Below the pieces are notes generated by a model. It made no database searches and had not been told where the DNA came from. It saw nothing but the letters and a program-made list of their open reading frames with translations. This document shows positions 56,621 to 64,000 of a stretch of DNA of 64,000 nt, in pieces. Origin of the DNA: Paragyromitra xinjiangensis (lineage: Eukaryota; Ascomycota; Pezizomycetes; Pezizales; Discinaceae). Every line of letters starts with the position of its first letter. The stretch's first letter is position 1. The DNA lies in assembly GCA_038503065.1 (NCBI GenBank), contig JBCAMK010000004.1:633001-697000 (forward strand), given 5' to 3'. The position numbers were made by a program, and so were the translations under genes.

Positions 56621-59600
56621 TAGGTGCAATTGCAAGTCAAGTTTTTCCAATATGTGACTTTGAAAAATACTTCGATCTACGCCTATTGTGGAATCTCAAG
56701 TCGGTGGCGGTGAGGGAAAGAATATTCTCAGAGTGGGAACAAGAGGTTACAAGTATAAGGGTAGTTTTGGAACTGGAGTTATGGGGTATATAAAAAAAGA
56801 CAAGGAGTCATATGTAATAGACGTCCGTCCACATTGACGTGTGAGTTTTGTAGGGTGCAGCCATTCTTTCGGTGGATTTTTTCTTTCGAGCGAGACATTT
56901 TGTTGCCAACCCTTAGGTGATCACCCACCCGGATCCTGGATTCGCCTATCCCTCTAGTCATACTCAATTAGATTTGCTGTATCCGTTTCATTGCAACGAA
57001 TTGGATATTGTGATCTCTTCATGCTTGTTTGGTGCTCAAAACTCCCACAGCCAGAGCTTTTTGAGGATGTTCTTGGAATTTCCCATATATATGGTCATTG
57101 GTTGTTTGATGTTTGGTATTTTTGGTTCTGGGCCCGTCCACAAACCGGCGAAAGTATCGATGGTGCCTGGCCACAGATCATAGCCGTCCAATATCATGTC
57201 TTAATGTTTGCTGAATCGGTTCTGCAGATATAAACCTTTCCATCTCCTCGAGATTAGGATGTTAGGTGTTAGTTCAGGTCTCCACTTCTACCAACCATCC
57301 CGACCCACTCCGTTTTTTTCTTGTTCAGCCTCAGGCAAGACACCATCTCACCAGCATGGCCGAGCGCTGATGTATCAGGAAAGCGTTCAAACCAAAAAGC
57401 GGGCTCCTCATAAACACCCAAGGAGTATGCATTCGGGATTCCATAAGCGGCTTTGATGAACGAATAGCAACAGTCCTTGGCCATCTCGACTATCATAACT
57501 GGAAAATATATCAGTTCTGCTCCCGTCTGGAGGAAGCATGATCTCATAGCCAGACCAGGACTACCACCTCCCTCTTATTCCTGGAAATTTAAAAAATTCC
57601 TTCCAAAATTCCCGGATGTTTTGTTTGAAGTGTTGCTGATGAGTTTGATGTGTCGATAAGGAGCGGAATGAAGGAAGAGAAAGAGAAGAGGTGCTTAGCA
57701 GTACACAAATCATTGTGAGCAAAAGCATACGCGTGAGAGAGCTGGCAAAGCAGAACTAACTTTGCAGGCTCGTCTGCGGTTAACCGAACACGATCTTCTG
57801 CAGCTATATCAAAGACAGTATAGGCGAGATAAATCACCTGACTTCTCGTCCGCATCTTGTTATGTAAGCCCACCATTTGTGTTGAGTTTGCGTGTACTTC
57901 TGTAACTTACCCTTTCGGTTTCGTCGGTCTTACATGTACTTATTTGTTTAGTTGGCGCTAGGACGGGAAATGCGAGAACCGGAAACAATAAAAAGATGGG
58001 AAAACAATGGTGGAAACAAGAGATGAGAGCTGTCTCCGTGGTGAAAAAGAGGTTCGAAGCAAGCGGGCGGTAGAGGGGTGGGTACCTCCTTCGTGTTGGG
58101 TACGTGAACCATCATGCCAGCTGTCTGTGGGGCTTGTGGCTATCTTTTGCAGCAGCGGCGAGGCACAGCAAAGAGGAGGCTACCACGGTTATGGTACTGA
58201 TGATGATGGATCGGTATTACCTGGTGAGGGAGCGGGAGTTTCAAAAATGGCATTGGTGGAGCAATTCGATATTCACGAGCAAATTCCCAGGGGCGGCACC
58301 GATATAGCACATCGCCAATAAAATTTGATCCGACCCTTATTTGGCCATCCCGTTAATATGTGAGTATTTGTGGCGGGTTTTTGCTGCCAATGACGCTAGT
58401 TTTAAATCTGGCCTACTATCCTGAAAGGCCACCAACTATGGGTGCTTGACCAGTGGAAACGGCGAGAAGTTGGGTCAAACTGCGTCTGGAAATCTACGAC
58501 AATTTTCCTACAGTAAGGATTCGCATCGCAAGAACCCGAGTAAGTAAACCCAATCGCAATCCCTTTTCTTATTGCTCCTATTTCCGCGGGTTTAATCTCA
58601 GCTGGGTGCTGCGGCGTACATAAACACCCACAATGGGAGAAATGCTGCACAGACATTTTCTATTCACGACCTCTAGCGCAACGTGTTTTCCTAGCCATCC
58701 ACCGCGTTCATGGTTCCATGACCTACGACCACCACCGTTCAGCCGGGAAGGGCTACAGTGCCGTTAATTGCATGAAACAGTTATTCTTAGAGACTCTAAG
58801 GAAGACCACTGGTCATTATCTGAAGTTGTACGGCCAATTGAGATCCCCTTCCTTGCTTTACCCTTTTGCATCTCGGGCTTTCTGGTTGAACGGGGGTGAG
58901 CAGTCAACTCTCAGCCCTCGCGACAGGCAAGCAGGAACACAACGTCGAATGCAGGCGGGCAGCGTCGCATGCCCACCGCGTATCCTATTGGCACGTGAAT
59001 ATGGCGACATTTTTGTGGGGGCATTTTGCGACAATTTCAAGCCCATCTAACGAGAGTGAAATCTTGAATTTCAACTAACACCAAAATCCCTTCTTATCAA
59101 CAAAAACAACGTCAGATAACCCCCACAATGGGATCGGTACACAATTCAGCTCGTTGTCATGACCTCTCACTCGTACTCATTCAATATTTCCCGCAATCTC
59201 CTGCGGGTATGTTTTCAGGCCTCAAGCTCTCGTTCTTAAATGCGATGCCTCACGCAAAACCATTGCTGCACGAAGCAAGATGGATTTGGGATTTACACCT
59301 TTTCCGCCCCGAGAGCAAGTTTGGGTAGTCTTCCCTATCCCCTGGCGGGGTTGCTGATGCCACTAACAGCTCGATAAGTACCAGATCTTCACAAGCCTTA
59401 GCGAAATAACCAGGGTTATGGAAAGGTATGAAGCGTTTTTAGATGGCTTTCTTTCTTTCTTTTCATTAGGCTAGTTGTTTATATAAAATACCATCTGCTG
59501 GATTACACCCTAGAATAGGGAGTCCTGATGGATGGGCGTCTTAGATAGCTCTATTTGTGTGGGTGTTTTCCTTAGGTACCGCCAATCATGTGCAGCGATG

Positions 59601-61481
59601 GACGCTGCTATTCACTCAAGCATTGGGTCAAGCATCTCTGATCAGATGGGCTTTGGTGAAAACATTTATTTGAGCTTGCGTACTCCCCGGGAGCATTTTC
59701 CGGGAACTTATAGTTTGTTTCAAATGAGAATTCCAGGATGAAATATGGCTCGAGTGCAGAACTTCCCAGCGACTAATTTCTTAAAATTGTGACGAGACGG
59801 TTCAGCGCCCATGCACGTGAGAAGTCTTGGATCGGCCCAACCGATTAATCATCGGGGTTGATTCCGCTCTGCACGGTCCAGTGGCACCAAAGTAATCCGC
59901 TGCCGTTGCGGCGTTTTGAACCTGTTCTTCCTGTTGTTTCATTGCCGAGCTAGGACGGGTCGCAGAGTACAAGCTGGCTTGAGCCATCATATGCACAAGA
60001 AACGGGGTTCTCTTACGAGCAGAATTATCGATGCAAATGGCTTGGTAGGGTAGCCAATTAGTTCTTTTTTCATAGGCCTACCTACTTGCATTATTTACTC
60101 CCTCACTTCATCCTTGTAAGCCGTGGCTGAATCTTGCATTGTCTACTCGAGTAGGCGAGGGGCAGATATGCCTGTCCATGGAAGGCAGCAATCAGGCAGC
60201 CGACACCTTCAAAATTCTCCTATTCCCGTTCAGCCGGATATTGGGATAAACTGCCGATAGGAGCTCAGATTCACATAATGGGCTTCCGAATCTAGAATCC
60301 CATGACGTTGTTGAGTTAGCTGTCAGTTGTGAGCCGTGCGCTGCAGATTGCACTAATGCAGGTCTCAGACAAGCTTGGTGAGATTTTCCTGAGCTCTCGG
60401 ACGGGAATGACAACCATATTGAAAATAATCTTTCTCATAGAAATTGAATGGTCAACAGTCTCTAGCTCACCTCTGGAGGGCTTCCTATGAATGTCTGCCA
60501 GTATGTAGATATACAAGCCATGAAATCGTACCAGATACGCGTTTGTGGGTACGATAACAGAAATGCTGTCTAAATAAGGTGTGGCGTTCTGAATCACGCC
60601 TGTGAATCAGGTGGTTCAAGTTCAGCCTGCCTAACCCGACGGGATGACGAGTTTAACATAGATACCCGCTTTAGGTGGAAAACGGTGAAGACACGTTGCC
60701 CATTGCTAGTTGAGTATTTACAGCAGTTGCTCGAAAGAATGGTTTTGGTGGTATTTGGTTGGAGTAGCACCTGCAGAAACTATCTTTTTCTATTGCTTCC
60801 GAGCTGGTCGGGGTAGTTCGGAAGCACTGTCGAGTATCCATTAAGGTTCGTTCGGGTATGACTTACTAGTAGCGCAGCCGAACGTCATATCGGAAAGTAC
60901 CGGTGCTGGATACGCAACCGCGTCTGCATACCAGCAAAATCCTACATGAAGCTCCCAGTAGTATGCAGGATCAGCTGTATCTACGAGTAGAGCATTTAGC
61001 CTTCTAGTTGCATAATGCTACATGCATCTATGCTGGGATACCTGTTACTAAGGGACGTTACTTTTTCTTTCTGTCTTATGACACTTATTCTGCCTCTTTC
61101 TTGTAGCGATTTTTGGTTGGCTCCGGCTTAGCCACATGATACATTGGCTATCAATTTCGTTTTCCTCAATTTTCTGGGTAAGTGATGTAGATGGCATTTT
61201 TTTGGTTCGAGTACTTCATCCTGGTTTTGCTCATGGACGATTGGTGTTAGTATGTCAGGTGGTTTTGTATCGTATGGACATCTAGTCCGGCGCATAAACG
61301 TTAGCCAATTATGACCAATGATACAAAGAGTATGTTTATCTAATCTCTTCCCGCGCCTAGGGTTGAGAGTTGTTTGCTAAGCGACTCCATCTGGGATTGG
61401 TTTCACCTGTAATGCTTCTGTACTACGTAGAATGCTTGAATGTAGGTTTTCAAGAGATTGGTTCTAATCGAATGGTAGGTA

Positions 61482-61664
61482 CAGTCGCACCTCGTTATGC
61501 CGAACACCTAGAATCCAGTGGATCTCGCACGAGATAGCAAGTTTTCCCAAAGAATCCGGGGCAGCAAATCTATTCCGCAGTAGAAAAATGTTTTGGTCAG
61601 GACATTTTGTACGGGACAACAAGGGATTTGGCATACTAAGTTCCGGCATAGCGAGGTGCGACTG
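61482..61664. mobile_element. pogo-like MITE, 183 bp
   Basis: The left end CAGTCGCACCTCGTTATGCC and the right end (inverse, CAGTCGCACCTCGCTATGCC) pair over about 25 bp with one mismatch. TA lies at 61480-61481 and 61665-61666. Starts of the form CAGTCG.ACCTCG are typical of pogo/Tigger-type elements. The interior has no transposase. Confidence 0.88.
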
Positions 61665-62826
61665 TACTAAGTTCTTGAGTTCCGATCTTGGCTTGGAGTG
61701 AAAGGTTTCACTATTTTCAACACCGAAATCTGAGATGTTGGAGGTGTATTGGTGTGAGGCGGTTGTGTCTGCGCTATTTGTTGTTTCGCTTTGTGTTTTG
61801 TTAGTGTGTATGAATAATCAAATCAATCAATCAATCAGCACCGACATCGAACCCGAGTGATCCCGAGTGATTCACTGCGCATGATCCCTAGATACGTCTG
61901 GTCCGGCAAATGGAGCGCGTGGGCAAGCGCGATTCCCTCAGATGCAGTGAACTCGACTTTGCTTCGCCTGACCCACTGCTTGCCGATCTCCGAGGTTGCG
62001 TGGGGGCGCCCCGGGGAAAGGTCACGGGGATGCGTAGACTAGTGACACGCAGAAGGACGTGTAGGAAAGTATTCCCAGCGTAGATCCAGAGAACCCAAGT
62101 ACCTGGCCCCCTAGTGTATCACATTAGTCGACCCATGGCTCTGGGGCCATCTTCACTGAAGCCTGGAACATGGCTGCATCCTCATAACCAGGATTCTTTT
62201 CCAGTTAGGGTGTTTGTAATCTTAAGCACCTACCACCTGTCACCTACCACTTATAACCCGCAGATCCCTCACAAAATCGGCTGTGCTACCTTCGTATGTG
62301 CGTTTTTATCGTTTATTTCGTGCGCTTTATGTTGGTTGGTTTGTCACCTGCTCTGTTTGTTTGTTTGTTTAATTTTTAGTTTGATTCTTTCCCCCCGTGC
62401 TCTTATAATGTGTAAAGACAAGGATTTATGATCTATCCCACATCGTTTAAACAGATAAACTATTTCCTTTTGGGGATAGTTGTCCTTATTCGAGTTCTCA
62501 CATGCCAAATATGCGTTGAACGCTTGATGATATGAGCCGCTGTATGAACGCATCCAGATCCAGTTCGGTAACCTGTGGTTGTTTATCACTCTGCAGATAA
62601 TGCCATGGAGAGAGCTGTACCTGCTATCGGTGCTGCAGGTAAATTTCAGGCTTAGTGACCAAGCCAAGTGATTGCTAAAGGGAGAAAAAGCTGCTCATAG
62701 ACATTATATTTCGTTTGCAGGATTGGCACTAGCGGTCCTATCCTGTCAAGTATATTGCTGTATGAGGACCTCTCGTGACTGTGATTTGGGTGGGCTGTGT
62801 TTGTAATGGTTCTGGAATTTGGTGTA

Positions 62827-62998
62827 CTCAGGTCAGGGGGAAAGTATTGGGACACCCTGAAAAAGGGAAATACAACGGACGCACAGATCCGTGGCATAGC
62901 GAAATACAGCAAAACGAAGTGGGAATGGCAGCACAGCACCGCGACTGCTCAGATCTGTGACACCCTAGTAAGTCTCAATACTTATCCCATGACCTGAG
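62827..62998. mobile_element. Tc1/mariner-like MITE, 172 bp
   Basis: The left arm CTCAGGTCAGGGGGAAAGTA and the right arm (inverse, CTCAGGTCATGGGATAAGTA) match over about 27 bp with a few mismatches and continue into TATTGGGAC-like sequence. The TA dinucleotide is duplicated at 62825 and 62999. The interior is non-coding. Confidence 0.85.
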
Positions 62999-64000
62999 TA
63001 ATACCCTGGGAGCTACCTAGTAGCCGTTGGTCTTACTTTGGTGAGTGAGGGAACAACTCTTTGGACCCGCACAGTGTTGGTAAGAGTCATAGGCCATGAT
63101 TTTTCTAGTATATGCGAACTCCAAGTGTCATTTAGCATTCGGTAAATTCGGTTAGATTTTGAGTGAGTAATAGTCTTACTCCATGGAAATTCTAGTCTGA
63201 GAAGGGATTCTGAGCCTATCTGGCTAAAACCGTTCAAGTTTTCAGGACATACTGGTATAAAATGAGGCAGCAAAGCAGCAGCGTGGGGGCTGTGTAGGGT
63301 AGAAAGATGGTAAGATGGGTTGTGAAAGAGATGGACTGTAGAAGGTGAAAATAGTAGATAGGGTATGGTGGATGGTGTTGATGGTATGAAGGGAATTGGG
63401 GGGGTTGGGTGGGCAACTTTGGGGCCAAAAATTGCATTAGGCTTTTAGTGGAGGAGTAAAGAGGTGCTTTTTGTTCGAGTTTGACTGGTCAGGACCATAC
63501 TTTCTGGCCTATCTTCCTCTTCTATTCTTCCCCCTATCTTTATCAATTGCGCATCTCCTACTCCTGTCAGGAGTTGTGGTATCAACTATCTCTCACCTGC
63601 GGATGTGTTTGTGGTTCAAAAAAAGTATTCGGTATTTGGCAGATATATACGGGCTGCGAGCTAGGCTAGTGTATATTGAGATCGCCATGAGCCGCGAAGA
63701 GTCACACTCGCTCAACTATCTGAACCTATTCAGAGAACCGACATGGTATGAATCTTGAGTCCACCCTATTTCTTAAGGGGGGGGTTATCTTTTGTAGTTC
63801 TAGTTTTTGTCGGGTAAAGATTTCCCAGGTACTATAGCTAAACTTAGCTTTTCGAGAATCGTATATTATAAGCTGGCATGTGCCGCACGGCAGTTGTAAA
63901 TTTCTGCGCTTGGGGTTGTAGCACTTGTTGGTATCGAGAATTAAGGTGCTCAGGGGCAGGTAGCTATGAAACCCGGGCTGGCTGAGCCGAATAAGGTGTG

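Larger units (their letters stand above)
56621..64000. other. 7.4-kb gene-free region with two MITEs
   Basis: No gene could be supported on either strand, though frames up to 110 codons exist (for example 57269-57876 minus and 58718-59050 plus). Two TA-flanked elements lie at 61482-61664 and 62827-62998, and a TACATGTA palindrome at 57931. A hydrophobic 95-codon frame at 63471-63758 might be the start of a gene running on, but nothing identifies it. Confidence 0.45.

Noticed and set aside
1..64000. CRISPR array, rRNA, prophage or bacterial operon structure
   Set aside because: No regularly spaced repeats or rRNA sequence seen; gene structure is plainly eukaryotic.

Overview
The window looks like chromosomal DNA of a filamentous ascomycete (Pezizomycotina). 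The evidence is short GT-AG introns of about 50-70 nt inside conserved genes, tRNA-Arg genes with introns, a fungal DUF8035-type protein, F-box/ankyrin and patatin-like genes, an orphan LaeA-like methyltransferase, and several small TA-flanked inverted-repeat elements. A placement near Leotiomycetes is only a guess. All splice models below were built by eye from open frames, splice signals and family motifs.

Layout. At 2.9-4.3 kb two housekeeping genes diverge from one promoter: V-ATPase subunit e (minus) and ribosomal protein eL43 (plus). A tRNA-Arg(UCU) at 5.7 kb and an ankyrin protein (6.3-7.5 kb, minus) follow. 7.5-13.9 kb has no supportable gene. A DUF8035-type protein lies at 13.9-15.4 kb and a low-complexity protein at 17.3-18.9 kb (minus). 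An intact HNH_2 protein (20.2-21.6 kb) is followed by a decayed paralogue (22.4-23.2 kb). 25.3-25.9 kb holds the N-lobe stump of an SRPK-type kinase. Next come a two-finger C2H2 protein (28.2-29.9 kb, minus), a six-exon patatin-like phospholipase (31.6-33.4 kb, minus), an F-box/ankyrin protein (35.2-36.3 kb), tRNA-Arg(ACG), a probable RNA polymerase I factor Rrn11 (37.3-38.2 kb, minus), and divergently from it mitochondrial N-acetylglutamate synthase (38.4-40.3 kb), first enzyme of arginine synthesis. A decayed DDE transposase covers 43.3-45.8 kb. 45.8-54.8 kb and 56.6-64 kb are gene-poor, with an eight-exon methyltransferase between them.

Mobile DNA is mostly small: MITE-like elements with TA flanks at 447-705, about 27.14-27.37 kb, 40.94-41.16 kb, 61.48-61.66 kb and 62.83-63.00 kb, an abutting inverted-repeat element at 27.03-27.14 kb, and inverted diverged repeats around 31-34 kb and 46 kb.

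The most unusual signals are (1) a switch of the coding strand from C-rich to G-rich partway through at least five genes, whatever their orientation; (2) at least eleven copies of the palindrome TACATGTA, all intergenic, where about one is expected; (3) an HNH_2 pair with one copy caught decaying, including loss of the catalytic-type His; (4) a transposase frame kept open by two compensating frameshifts. I found no convincing novel multi-gene system, CRISPR array, rRNA or secondary-metabolite cluster.
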